From: Quillaja saponaria
Taxonomy: Eukaryota; Streptophyta; Magnoliopsida; Fabales; Quillajaceae
Length of the DNA stretch: 64,000 nt
NCBI GenBank assembly: GCA_029379385.1
Contig: CM055617.1
Span: forward strand, 16,934,679 to 16,998,678
Direction: 5' to 3'
Under the pieces are notes generated by a model. That model saw only the letters and a list, made by a program, of their open reading frames with translations, did no database searches and was not told where the DNA came from. The translations under genes and the position numbers were made by a program. Shown piece after piece: positions 22,801 to 34,254 of this stretch. Each line of letters begins with the position of its first letter. Positions within the stretch are counted from its first letter, which is position 1.

Positions 22801-23589
22801 GTTGAAACATTAACTTTAGGAAGTTAGCTAGCTTTCTTATTTAGAAACTTTTCCTAAAATCAACCTTGAACTCACTCGATTCTTCACAAAAACAAAAACA
22901 GAGCACTCGTAAAATTCCTGGTTTCCAACTTTTCAAGATGTTAGGAAAAACTTTCATTTAAAGGTCCTAAGCTAATTCCATCCACAACCCCCGATGACGT
23001 CTTCCGGATTGATTGAGGTTTCTTAAAATCTTGCATGATCTAGCTGCAATCTAACATCTCTAACTAACAATATACTTGAAACCAAACCACGAAATTTTGT
23101 AGACAATATCTCAAGATCCTAAGCTACACTTTCTCTTTTGAATTCTTAATTTAATTTAGCTAAACAAAGTACCAAAAACTTGAGTCGCAAAATTTTAATA
23201 CCCATTTCACTCTAAACTTTCATGTTAATCTAGTATCAATTTCCATCCTCTCACTTATTGGTGTTAATGATCTATTAATCTTTTTATCTTCCATTACCTT
23301 TTAGCGATGCTTACTAATATTCCATAGAGTTGTCTAGTCATGGCAACAACTCCATCCTTTATCATAACACCAAATAATCCTATCTAGATATAGCTATTCA
23401 CCTATTCCTTTTTATCTTATTTTCAAGAAAGAATGTGCTTAAATAATTCAAGAACCAGCTATATTTTATGAATAACCATATATCCTATCAACCAAGCTAT
23501 AATAACCTGATACATTAATGTATATGTTAGAATGGTTGTACATAACTAGTTATTGATAGGTGAATAAAATGTTACACAAAGTAAAATTT
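22801..23589. other. No recognisable feature
   Basis: AT-rich sequence with no supported coding region. Short phrases such as ttagctagct and the C-rich aatccatccac stretch near 22980 resemble LTR interiors, but I could not align them to another copy. Confidence 0.4.
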
Positions 23590-24060
23590 ACTGTTATTAC
23601 CCGATATTTTTATACATACATTTTAAAAGGATTGTATGTAACTCGGTAAATAAATAATTGTATATATATACACATAGAATAAAAGAATTTAATTCTACAG
23701 CTTTATTAGTTGACATGGAGATTGAAAAATTAAATTGAATAAATTTTATGGAAAAAGTAAAATAAGTATGTGGAGGTAAACAAATTAGAAAACCATTAAT
23801 ATCCACCACTAGTTTAACTTTTGGACTTTGACTTGGGCATTGATTCATTTGTCTCTTTCGTCCTTGTTTCAATCTGCACCACTGACTTCATCCTTCCATT
23901 TCTTTCCACCAAATAGCTTATTCCATTTTGTCCTTCATCTATTTTTATCATCCACCACAAGCTTCTTGAAGTCAAGGAATTTGGCCATGCATTGATTGGT
24001 GTGGCTAGTGTTGCCATGAGAAAGCTTGCTTTGGTTTCAAGGTTTTTTTTTTTCATTTAG
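23590..24060 (+). repeat. Possible plus-strand Tekay-like U3 fragment
   Basis: The first ~60 bases (acccgatattttta, then acattttaaaaggattgtatgtaac) resemble the U3 start seen on the minus strand at 10139-10206, here in plus orientation. The 3' part has a tttggactttgacttggg phrase like the complement of 25765-25795. Open frames on the minus strand here show no homology I can name and are not called as genes. Confidence 0.4.
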
Positions 24061-24839
24061 CTACTATCCGAGACAGCTTTTATTGGAATGAACTAATTCC
24101 TCAATTTGCTGTGAAGTTTCTTGTGTTGGTTGAGGTAATTTCTTTCTCTTTTCTTGGTCTTGTGTTGGTATCTTACAAGTGGAAAAGGGTATGAGGTCTG
24201 ATTTATTCTCACCCAGCTGCCGAAGGGTTTTTGCTCTATTTTGGGGGTCAACGACTTAATGATCCAAGGGTCATTGGTTGTTGGTCTTTCCTTGTAAATT
24301 CAACTAGCCTAACATCTTTTTCTTTCTCCTAAAATCCAAGAGAATCATCAAAAATTGCTATAATCAAAAGGGAAGGTTGTTGCCCTATTTTAGTATTTGG
24401 TTAAGAAGGTTCTTAGGAAGGGGACAATTTTTCTTGGGCTGGAAATTGGGACAGCCATGCTTGAGGCAACAACTTGATTTTGCAAGAATTTTAAATTCTA
24501 GCCCCTTACTAGTGAGTTGAGTCACCCTAGCATCTTTTCCTTTCTCCCCTAGAGCTAAGGCAGGAAGCATGGATGGTGGAAGTTGTGATGAGTGGGGTTA
24601 GCCCTATTTTGTAAGTCTGACTATGTGGGGCTTTAGTGTTGCAGTAAGGGCTACTGGATGCCTTGTTTTCTGTGTCTTGCAGTCGTGAAATAGGTGAGAG
24701 AGTAATAGTAGGGGCTAGCATAATTGCAATGGAGTAAAAGCAGTCCCAGAGTAGGGGCTAGCACAATGTCAACAGATGACAAATTTTGACACAATGAACA
24801 GTGGTTTCCTGAAAACTAAAGAAAAACAATAACAAAGAA
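24061..24839. other. Unassigned stretch between two opposed LTR fragments
   Basis: No recognisable coding region. The phrase ggggctagca occurs twice, near 24711 and 24755. The minus-strand open frames at 24385-24721 have no family motif. It may be LTR R/U5 of the plus-strand fragment. Confidence 0.35.
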
Positions 24840-26022
24840 AAAAATGAGTCACAAGGACTTAGTGAGCAAACCATGTACCTGAGGGCACCAAAATCACACA
24901 ACACATATACCACTAATTAATCTCAAGTCTAAATATAATTATACACATACATACTTATATTTATCCAACAATCACAATTCATATATTTCACGCTTTTCAA
25001 CATAGCGACCCAAATTATACAAATCAATTCAAGCATACAAGCAAACATAAGGCCAACGAGTAACTCAGCCCTGCACAACAATATCTCTCCCCACAAGGAA
25101 TTTATGCGCCCGCACAAATGATTATTTCTTCGTGCACAATCCATCCTATCGGGACTGAGCACTCAATTCTTTTAAAAACAATTATCAGAATCAGAATATC
25201 AAATCCAAATATCCTAGGTGCACCTAGGATTTTAATTTTGGAAATAAAAATCATTTCTTAGAAAATTTCATTTTATTGGCCCTTATCAACCACAAGTAAT
25301 ATCAAACAAGCATAATTCAAATAAATCACTGAAATACTGCATTTGCTTATTTTTCCCTATAGCACATCTATTCCAATATACAAATAATTGCATATAATAA
25401 TCTGGTAACCAAAGTCCACGTAAGACTGTCCAACTGCCTTTAACACACCCTTCTTGGCTATAAGCTAACGAAATCAAGAACAAAGGAGGACAAGGAAGAC
25501 AACAGAAGTTTGCTATCTACTGCCGTCAACCTACTGAATTTCAGCCAAATTTTCCCAAGCCAAGCTATTGCAACCCACAATTGGAAGGGAGGGACAAGAA
25601 CTTATCGAAGAATTGAATATGGCAACTAAAGAAAGAGAACAATCATGACAAAGGAAGGAACAAAATAGAGGTCACGTAAAGTAGGGGAAGCAAAAGCACG
25701 GCCATCCAGAAAATTGAAGACAAAGAGGAGGTGGTGATGGCTTAAAAAAATAAAAAGACAAAAAGAAGTTTGGTCAAAGTCCATCACTTTTTTTTCCTTT
25801 TTTTTTTTTTGTGTGGTGCCAATGATTCCAATGCCATATATATATATTATAATATATATATTAGAACTCGTACTTAAATGTTTTCATATCAACCAATGGG
25901 TTTTAAAATTAATTCTTATATTGCATACATATATACTTATTTATAAATCGTTTATTTAAGTTATCACTAATAAATTATGAACAATCAGTCTAACTTGTAT
26001 GTAATTATTTTGGGTTTTTACA
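24840..26022 (-). repeat. Tekay-like 3' LTR fragment 3
   Basis: Shares ordered blocks with 21480-22070: acttagtgagc, gccctgcacaacaatatctc, gggactgagcactca, atcctaggtgcacc, ttggcccttatcaacc. Its minus-sense start TGTAAAAACCC at 26022 directly abuts a polypurine tract, so it is a 3' LTR. The U5 end is missing. Within it, 25490-25800 is purine-rich and non-coding. Confidence 0.75.
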
Positions 26023-26024
26023 AT

Positions 26025-26036
26025 CTCTCCCCCTTA
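26025..26036 (-). other. Polypurine tract (Tekay fragment 3)
   Basis: Minus strand ttaagggggaga next to the LTR start, the same arrangement as at 10208-10218. Confidence 0.75.
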
Positions 26037-26037
26037 A

Positions 26038-27475
26038 AGGAAATTCGTCCTAAATTTCAAATAAATGAGTTACAAATTTCGCTTACCTGAATTATTCAAA
26101 TAAATATGGATATCGTTGCTTTATTACATTCTTGGATTCTCAACTGGCTTCTTGTCCCCTATTGGCACACCACTTTTTATTGAAGGAATAACCTTCGATC
26201 GATGTTTACGAACTTGTCTATTAATAAGTCGTAACAAGTTTTTCATCGAACGTGAGATTTTTATCAACTTGTACCTCCTAAATTAGTAAAACATAAGACT
26301 CGTCTAGTAAATATTTTTGAAGCATCAATACGTGACATATTTGATGTACCCTATCCAAAAGAGGGTGCAATGCCAACCTATACGCCATTACTTAAATATT
26401 ATCACAAAATCTAAAAAGGTCCAATAAATCTTGGACTCGGCTTGCCTTTTCTACCGAATCTCATAGTAAATGTCTCCAATGGTTATTAGCATATGACTTT
26501 TGCTTGATTTGAGCTGTCCATAATTTATCACGAATCACCTGAACCTTCTCTATAGCATCTTGAATCAACTCTGACCCCAACAACTGATGCTCACTCATCT
26601 TAAATCATCCAATCAAAGATCGACATTTTCTACAATACAATGCTTTAAATGTTACCATCTGAATGTTATTATGATAGATGTTATTATAAGCAAACTCCAT
26701 TAACGGAAGATGTTGATCTTGACTACCATCAAAGTCCATAACGTAGGCTCATAACATGTCCTCTAAAGTCTATGTAGTTCTCTTGGATTGCCCATCAAAT
26801 TGAGAATGGAAAGCTATATTGAACAATAATTGAGTACCAAGAGTCTCCTGAAAAGATTTCCAAAACGTAGAAGTAAACTAAGCACCCCGATTAGAGATAA
26901 TAGAGATCGGTACCCCATGCAAAGAAACAATTTCATCCAGATACAGCTTTGCATACTGATGTGCTGAATAAGTAGTTTTCACTTGAAGAAAATGTGCAGA
27001 ATTTGTCAAAAGATCTACAATCACCCAAATAGAATCAAAACCCCTAAAAGTCTTAAGAAATCCCAATACAAAGTCTATAGTACTTTTTCCCACTTCCACT
27101 CTAGAATGTCCAGCTTTTGTAACATTCTTGCAGGCTTTTAATATTCAGCTTTTACCTATTGGCACACAAGGTACCTGAAACAAAATCAGTGACATCTTTC
27201 TTCATACTATCCTACCAATAAAATTTCCTCAGGTCTAGGTACATTTTAGAAGAACCAAGATGCATGACAAATGATGAACAATGAGCTGCTGCAAGAATCT
27301 TTCTTCTTAACTCCAAGTTAGGTGGCACAACAATCCGATCTCCATATTTCAGTACTCCTTCACTATCTAACTTGAAATCACTAATAACACCTAATCACAT
27401 TTAATTCTCCTAGCACTCACCTCAGGATTAACTATTAGTGCTACCTTTACTGCTTCAACAAAAGTGGATCCACTC
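26038..27475 (-). pseudogene. Tekay-like integrase remnant
   Basis: Follows 10220-11640 collinearly on the minus strand but is more diverged. The clearest segment (27099-26880) reads DFVLGFLKTFRGFDSIWVIVDLLTNSAHF then YAKLYLDEIVSLHGVPISI, the integrase catalytic core with its first aspartate in VIVD. The upstream zinc region and the downstream C-terminal domain are only traces. The fragment stops at 27475, where other LTR-like sequence begins, so gag through RNase H are absent. Confidence 0.82.
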
Positions 27476-28795
27476 TAAGATTAACTCTATAATTTATTAA
27501 TTTACATATATATACTTAAGCTTTTGTTGAAAATCTTATAAATATGTTTACCTTTTGGTACCTACATTGATAAACCACTCTAACTCATAAATTTTTCCTT
27601 TTTAGTCAAATACCAATTATTAATTTTAATTATCTAGTTTTTCATCAAGCTTTTCAATGTTAACATAATATCCAATTCTACTTTTTAATGAATGGCTTTA
27701 CTTTTCTATATTAATATACTTGAATTCTAAATCATTTATTTTATATTCCTAATTAATTTTAAAAGAATTACAATTGGCTTATTTACCTTATTCTTCAACT
27801 TTCATCTAAACATGGAAATTTACACTTCTAACCTCCACTTACATATCTTACTTTTATAACCTCCTTCTCAAACGACTATTTTACCACTTACAAACAATAA
27901 TTATATCATTTTAAATCACTAATTTTACTTGTCTAATTAAACTTAAAGATGCAGAATTTTCCATTTATAAACAATTGTTTGACACTCCCCTAACATTCTA
28001 AGAAACCCACAGTAAATAGAGAGTTTACTACCTCTTCACTCTAGGCTGCCAAAGCCTTCAATTAGTCAAGGAAACAACCTCATTTCATTCTTTAAAAATC
28101 AGTTCAACGTAGGAACAAAAAGCCCAAGGAGGATAGTCACAGCCAAGGAAGCTGGAACCCTTATTCGGCAGGGACAGATTGCTTCCAACACTCATGGCAC
28201 ACACCAACACACTCATGGCCAAGACAAAGGACTAATCTCTTGGTTAAGGGAAGAACACGACTGAAGTTGTTGAGTTTACTTGGGTTGAACTAACGGCAAC
28301 AAGCAAATAGGTGAATTGGTTGCTATTAACAACTATACTACCAACTCAACGAAAAGTAAGCAAGGAAACTTTGAGAATTCAAAAGGTAGATCAAATAGGA
28401 GAAAAAGGAGGCGGTGTAAAGGAAATATGAGAAGTAGAGAACAGGTACACACACACGGAGAAAAAATGAGGGTGATAAGTTAGTTAAGTAGAAAGGAGAG
28501 AAGACAAAAGCATTAAAATATTGTAAATAATGGCTTACACTTAGTTTATTAATTTGTGGTGTAAACTTAAATCAATTATATTTATATAATTATTACCCAC
28601 TAACTTAAGATATATATAAGTATGTGTGTGTGTATATATATAAACATACCAATCTAAGTTCAATCCAATACGGACTAATTCAATAAATATTTACAAGTAC
28701 GCTTTTATTTTAGTTTACTTTATGCAATTTAGTATTGACATCGTTATGATAATTTATGTACAACATTTTAAATACCCATTAGAATATCGAGTTCT
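27476..28795 (-). repeat. Tekay-like LTR fragment 4 (putative 3' LTR)
   Basis: The end near 28740-28795 matches the U3 start of the other copies (tgtacaacattttaaatac, tatcgagttc). The interior is AT-rich with a purine-rich block at 28090-28520 like that in fragment 3. The polypurine tract expected at 28796 is deleted. No ORF of interest. Confidence 0.55.
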
Positions 28796-29000
28796 ACCAA
28801 AAAAATTCATCCCAAATTTTAACATAAATGATACAGATAAATTGTTTACCTAAATCGGATATAAATATTGTTATTTCATTGCAACTTTGATCTCTTACAT
28901 GATCTCTTCTTTCTTGGTTTTCACCAAAGGATTAATCAAAGTTTACAGATTTATGTATTTATACTCACCACTGAGCATTTCTGTCATCTAATTAAAATCA
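28796..29000 (-). pseudogene. Tekay-like 3' non-coding tail
   Basis: attcatcccaaattt onward follows the sequence just inside the 3' LTR at 10225-10400 (gtttacctaaatc, atattgttatttcat). It has no codons of the integrase C-terminus; it ends where an unrelated stretch begins. Confidence 0.5.
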
Positions 29001-29149
29001 TTACTTTTAGTTAGTGGAACTAGGCAAGAGAATAGAAATTAAATATGTTTAGCCCATAATTCTTCCTTCACTGCAAATTCCAATTAACAGAACCTCTTTC
29101 AAGATATATATATATCAACAAAGCACAGACATAGGCAAACATGATAAGG

Positions 29150-29215
<66 letters not shown>

Positions 29216-30622
29216 CGGGACACTTGTAATATCTTTCGTTGGTAATGGTTCACTGAGATTTTTAGGGGAAAATTTAGAAACAATTGTAGAAGAACAAGAA
29301 CTTGCAATACACCAAATAGAAATGCTTTCCTTGCCTAGAAGGAAAAATAAATAAAATTCTAAGCTGCCATGAGGAGAAAAGAGGGCTACTCAGCTACAAA
29401 CAATGAAAGGGCTAAATAACCTCCAAACACCATCATCCAAGAGTAGGATTCTCGGCCAGCACAAGAGAAAGGAAGGCTCTCTACAGCTGGTAGCCAAGTT
29501 TCACACAGCAAGGCTGATGCCCTCCTAAACTAGCCTTATGACTGAACCAAAGAGTGCAGGCCAAGAAAAGAGATTGGATGCTATTGTTAGAGATGAGACT
29601 ACTTAGCAAAGATAAGAACTCGGTTGCAATCAGAACAAAACAGGGAATGTTAAGGGCTGAATTCTTAAGCTGAAGTAATACAAAACAAGGGCAAATCCAT
29701 AAAGCTAGAAAGAGTAAAGGTTGGTTGTCATGATTTTGGGGAAGAAATGAGTATTCCTTGCTGCTGCCACAAACCTAAATCAGCAAGCAAGGCTGCCCAA
29801 GATTTCAGCCAAGAAAAACAAGATTAGCAAGCTAAAAGGGAAGCTATACCTCACGGCCAGCAAAGGAGTCACCAAAAGCGGAGTGAATCAAGATAGCTCC
29901 CAAGTTACAACAAGGTGAAATTTTAGACTCTTAGCAAAAAGAAAAGGAAAATAACTTGCTATGGAGGGATTAGAGCCAAGCTACCAAAAATTTTCACATG
30001 GAAGATTCAAGAAAACAAAACAAGGGAAAAGAAAGGCTTATGGTGGTGGAATGATCAGCCAAATAAGGAAATTAAAAATGGAATGATCAAGAAACATCAT
30101 GAGGAAAGGAAAAGGAGAAGCAAAGTAAGTGGATGAGTAAAAGAAAAAGAAAATAAGACCAAAAAATGAAAAAAGTAAGCTAGGACAAAAGAATGATGAA
30201 GTCCAAAGTCAAAATTTTGATTGTATGGTCCAAAATTGATCTTGTTGTATATAAATATATATATACTTTCTAGTTTATGAATATGTGGTGCATAATTAAT
30301 CTTACTATATATATACACATATATATTTTTATAATTGTTTATTTGATCTTATTTAATCTTCATACGTCTTTTCCACTAAAACTTTACACTAGATAAAATC
30401 AAGCTTCAAATCAACCAAGATTTAGTTTAATTGTATTTATATAATATATTTACAATTAAGAGTTACACCAATTTATTCTAATTCATATTTTAATATTAGA
30501 TTATAATATGTCAATTACATTGTTACTCATTTTTGTTTACATCTTTATTATTTTATAACAAAAATTTATATATTATGTCTAAAAATTTGATTTTACGATA
30601 TCGGGTTATGAGGGTTGTAACA
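29001..30622 (-). repeat. Degenerate LTR-like stretch with U3 terminus
   Basis: The right end (30500-30622, ...atatcgggttatgagggttgtaaca) matches the window start (1-172) and reads TGTTACAACCC on the minus strand, an LTR start. 29290-30170 is purine-rich non-coding sequence resembling the interiors of fragments 3 and 4. An (AT)n then (GTAT)n microsatellite lies at 29153-29213. Minus-strand open frames over the microsatellite and near 30100-30318 are not genes. Confidence 0.5.
29153..29213. repeat. Compound microsatellite (AT)n(GTAT)n
   Basis: About 18 AT units followed by about 6 GTAT units, uninterrupted. Likely length-polymorphic. Confidence 0.9.
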
Positions 30623-31368
30623 CCTTAAGAAATAATTTTAAGCTTTCATGTGATTGTGATTTGATGTTCAAGTTTGAAATTTTAAGATCTAATTAGTTTC
30701 GTAAAGCTTGGGTTTTTATACTTGGTGCACTGACGCTTGAAATTTTTTTTCTTTGAAGTATATTTGTAAATTTTTATTAAAAAAAAAAAAGATATTAAAA
30801 GTAAACTTTAAACAAGCATACTTTAGATTTTAAGTAATTGTACTTCACGAAAATAATTTTTATGATTAAATAATGCATGGCATGTTTTTAAAACAGAAAA
30901 TTAATTACATATCTATCTATTCCTGTCGTTGTGATATATGTTGTATTTTCCAACTCACTAAGCTTGTGAAGCTTATTCCATCCTTTTATTAGTTTTGCAG
31001 ATATTGGTTCAACTTCAACTTTATTTGGAGTCTTGAAGTGCTAGCACTTGTCTCACTGGAACTTGGTTCTTTATTTATTCATAGAGTATTGTTCCATGAC
31101 TACACTAGATTCTTTAAAGATTGTCTATTTCTTATACTTAATTTGATATTCATTTGACGCAAGCTTTCCCTAGGTGAGTCTTGGCTTGTCTTGTACCGAT
31201 CATGACCCTTGTTTTAGGTAATGACATTTACTAAGCGCACCATATGCAACTGCATTAGACATATTCTTGAATTTATCAGTGATCGGTGCCCTAAAATTCA
31301 CGGTACACTTCACAGTATTATTGTGGGATCTACCTGATCACCCTGTCAAATTCCAACCTTGAGTGTCC
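30623..31368 (+). repeat. Possible plus-strand LTR flank
   Basis: No coding sequence. The ccaactcactaagcttgtg phrase near 30950 matches the ctcactaagc block of the Tekay-like LTRs in reverse orientation, suggesting a plus-strand LTR. It is split from 37985 onward by the G4 insertion: the last five bases TGTCC (31364-31368) are the left TSD. Confidence 0.4.
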
Positions 31369-33036
31369 TGTTAGGATCTTAACTGATTAGAAAGGGTGAT
31401 TATATCTTATTGCTTTTAAATCAGGGTATTTTCTTATTGCATTATGTTTATAGCCAGCTCAATTAGTACAGCACCATCGGATATATAGGAGTTGATGAGT
31501 TGTCGACATTCACAAAATTAAAACCTTACTAACTATATTTGTTGTATAGTAAGTAGGGTTCGATCCCACAGAGAAACAATTAAATTAATCAAATTCAACT
31601 CAAGCAAGTAGTTCTTATTTAATTAAATTGAACAAACACAAAAGAGCACAAGAAGTTCAAGTATAAAAGTAAATCAAACTAATGCAAGAAATTACAAAAA
31701 CAAAACATATGTATAAAAATGAATGGAGTTCTAAAATAGGTTGTGATGATAATGTGCTATAAATATGCAAACTAACTAATATGCACACAAAACAACAAAG
31801 TAAATAAATGGGGTGTTGATCTTTGATCTAAACTAAATTAAAATAGCTAAGCAAACAACCAAAGATTTGTAAGACTCAACTGTAAAGAAGTTTTGGCGAT
31901 TCATGAGCTATTAATCATTGAAAATAAAGCAAATATCAATCTGAATATACACATATGCATGCAAATCAACCATGGAAACAAGTCTTTCCTACCTATCCTT
32001 ACCTCTTTTTTAATTAGGTCAAGCAGAATAACTAACACTAATCACATAATAACCCTCATCAAACATTATGGATTTAATTACATGAAAGCATTATGAACTA
32101 GATAGGTGCAATTGATTCTAATTGATTCTAAATAAGTAACACACAAGCGGCATTTAATCTAGATCAGATTTTCCTAGCAACACTCAAATAAACTTAGATT
32201 ACATGTTAATTGATTCAAGTGCTACTTTTACTACTCATGTTAATTAACCATGCAAAGATATTAATCAATTAACTAGCATTAGATTACATGTATCAATCTA
32301 TCATGTATACATCATAACAATCTAAAACACATAATCATTAAGCAATTAACCCAGAAAAACATGAATACTTGCATATATGTATAACATCAGATTTCCTTTA
32401 AAAAAAACATATTCTCATAGTAGTTTTATAAGTCAAGGTTACTTACCTCTTGCAATTGAACAATAACTTAAGCTAGCATCATCATTAATTGAAAAGAAAA
32501 TATTATGTTCATTTTTGAAATTTTGAGAAGGAAGAAGAAAAGTGCATGTAAAGGTACTCTTAATCAAACCTATACCTCCCCTATTTATAGAGTATAGGGA
32601 TAGCAATGACTCCTAAACAAGAAGGACTCTTTTCATACTTAATATCTAATTCCTTAATCAGATTTGCACTTTCTAGTATATCCAAAATTTGAATATTCTA
32701 ATCTGATCTTGTGATCTTCTTTCAATCCTTAATCCCATTAAAATTCCTTGCCAAAGTTAAAGTCCTCATGTAGAAATCCTTTGTTGCCACCAGGATTCCT
32801 AGTCCAATTAGGATTTGTACTTCATCAACTCATAAATTTGTCTCAATGTGCTCATTCTAGTCCTTAGTTCCATTACATGCTCAAATGTTCCATTTAGCTC
32901 CATTTTACTCTTTATATCTACAAAGCACAGTTTTACACAAAACAAGATAAGTAAACTGAAGTGAGACATAAAATATGCACAAAAGACTAATTAATAATTT
33001 GGTTAACCAGCCAGAATTGTTAAGCTTTAATTAACA
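31369..33036 (+). repeat. G4 5' LTR, interrupted
   Basis: The first 124 bases (to 31492) and the last ~45 (from about 32991) match the 3' LTR; between them lies an Athila LTR. Compared with the 3' LTR, about 150 bp around the insertion (including the CTT repeat) are missing, so the insertion was followed by deletion. It ends TTAACA before the primer-binding site. Confidence 0.85.
31493..32990 (-). mobile_element. Athila LTR, minus strand, truncated
   Basis: Starts (plus sense) TGATGAGT, the inverted 3' border of the Athila LTR, and runs collinearly with 45476 onward to the aaaagacta phrase. It lacks the last ~60 bases that should end in GTGTATCA. No TSD remains because the distal border was deleted together with part of the G4 LTR. 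The minus-strand TATA box lies near 32580. Open frames within it are not genes. Confidence 0.85.
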
Positions 33037-33039
33037 ATT

Positions 33040-33051
33040 TGGTATAAGAGC
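33040..33051 (+). other. G4 primer-binding site (initiator tRNA-Met)
   Basis: TGGTATAAGAGC, one mismatch from TGGTATCAGAGC, three bases after the LTR end. Confidence 0.85.
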
Positions 33052-33068
33052 TCTCGATCTTGGCCAAC

Positions 33069-34242
33069 ATGGTTAACCCCAGTAACCAAGTTTTGCAGCA
33101 ACAATTTAACCAACAATTTTAGGAACACCAAAGGTTGGATGAGCATATGATTGTGATGGATGAAAGTAGAAATACAACTGAGTCAATTGAATGAGAGACT
33201 CACTGGGTATTTTGGAATGTAGGAGGGAGTTCAGAATTTGAATAGGAGAATGGAAGAGTTGTTAATCAAATCTCACCTCAGAACCACCTAAACCCACCAC
33301 TAAATCAAAATATACCCATGAACCCACTTGTAAATCCACTACCTAGAGATGCCGACCAAATTCATAGAAGGGAGGAACAAGCTTAGGCTAGGAATGAAGC
33401 TTTTCACAAGGCTAATGACCAGAGACAAAACCCATTGGAACCTCATTTGGAGGAGGTATATAATATGTTTTCACGATTGCCTAGAATCTATCTCCCCAAA
33501 TTTGATGTGGAAAACTTCTTTGATTGGCACTACAAAATTGAACAATTCTTCGAAGTTGACAAGACACTTGAACAAGCAAAGGTACGACTGGCTTCCATTA
33601 ACATGGAAGGAAGAGCTCTGCCATGGCATAAAGCCTACATGATGGCAATACGTGGAGGAATGGTGTTATGGAGAAACTACATTGCAAATATAGCTCATAA
33701 GTTTGGTAGGTCTGTTGAAGGGGATCCATTGTCCAAATTAGCCAAGCTCAAGCAACTAGGATTTGTCAAAGAGTATCAAGATTAATTTGAGCATCTACTA
33801 AACCAGGTAACACTACCAGAATTCCAAGCTGTTAGTTTGTTTCTTGGTGGATTAAATGAAGATATAGAAAGCGCTGTGAGGTGTTTTGAACCTCAAACCT
33901 TGATTAAAACTATGAACCTAGCAAAATCTCATGAGACCAGCATTTAAGGCTTTTAATAAGCAATATAGCTTCCGCCCCAAACAATATAACCCATTACTAG
34001 TTTCCAAACTGCCACCTTGTTACCTACTCCTACACAATACACTACCCCTGGGTTCTAGTCATTCTGGACACCCTCAGCAAAGTCACACCAAGCCACTGTA
34101 TCAATCTGCTTCTAAAACTAATACCATACTAAAACTTATCAAGAGTTTATCTCAAAGGGAATGGGAAGATAAAAGGGCTAAGGGGTTATGTTATAGATGT
34201 GATGAGAAATATACCTCAGGCCATAGGTGTAAGAAAGGTTAG
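33069..34242 (+). pseudogene. G4 gag
   Basis: Starts at ATG 33069 (MVNPSNQ, glutamine-rich) with early in-frame stops. The retrotransposon gag core is clear at 33460-33900: LPRIYLPKFDVENFFDWHYK, IEQFFEVDKTLEQAKVRLAS, a PWHKAYM block, KLKQLGFVKEYQD then a stop, and LFLGGLNEDIESAV. The nucleocapsid knuckle is at about 34180-34235: GLCYRCDEKYTSGHRCKKG, of the CX2CX..GHxC type common in plant chromoviruses. Gag packages the RNA; this copy is interrupted at 33783 and by frameshifts near 33930. Confidence 0.85.
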
Positions 34243-34254
34243 TTATTTCAGGTT

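Noticed and set aside
23597..24056. Two overlapping minus-strand open frames as a gene
   Set aside because: No family motif, lysine/serine-rich low complexity, and they overlap sequence resembling an LTR U3.
29068..29307. Minus-strand 79-residue frame with a Y/I repeat
   Set aside because: It is a translation of the (AT)n(GTAT)n microsatellite.
31893..32096. 67-residue frame in the Athila LTR
   Set aside because: Chance frame in LTR sequence; not preserved in the 45476-47051 copy.
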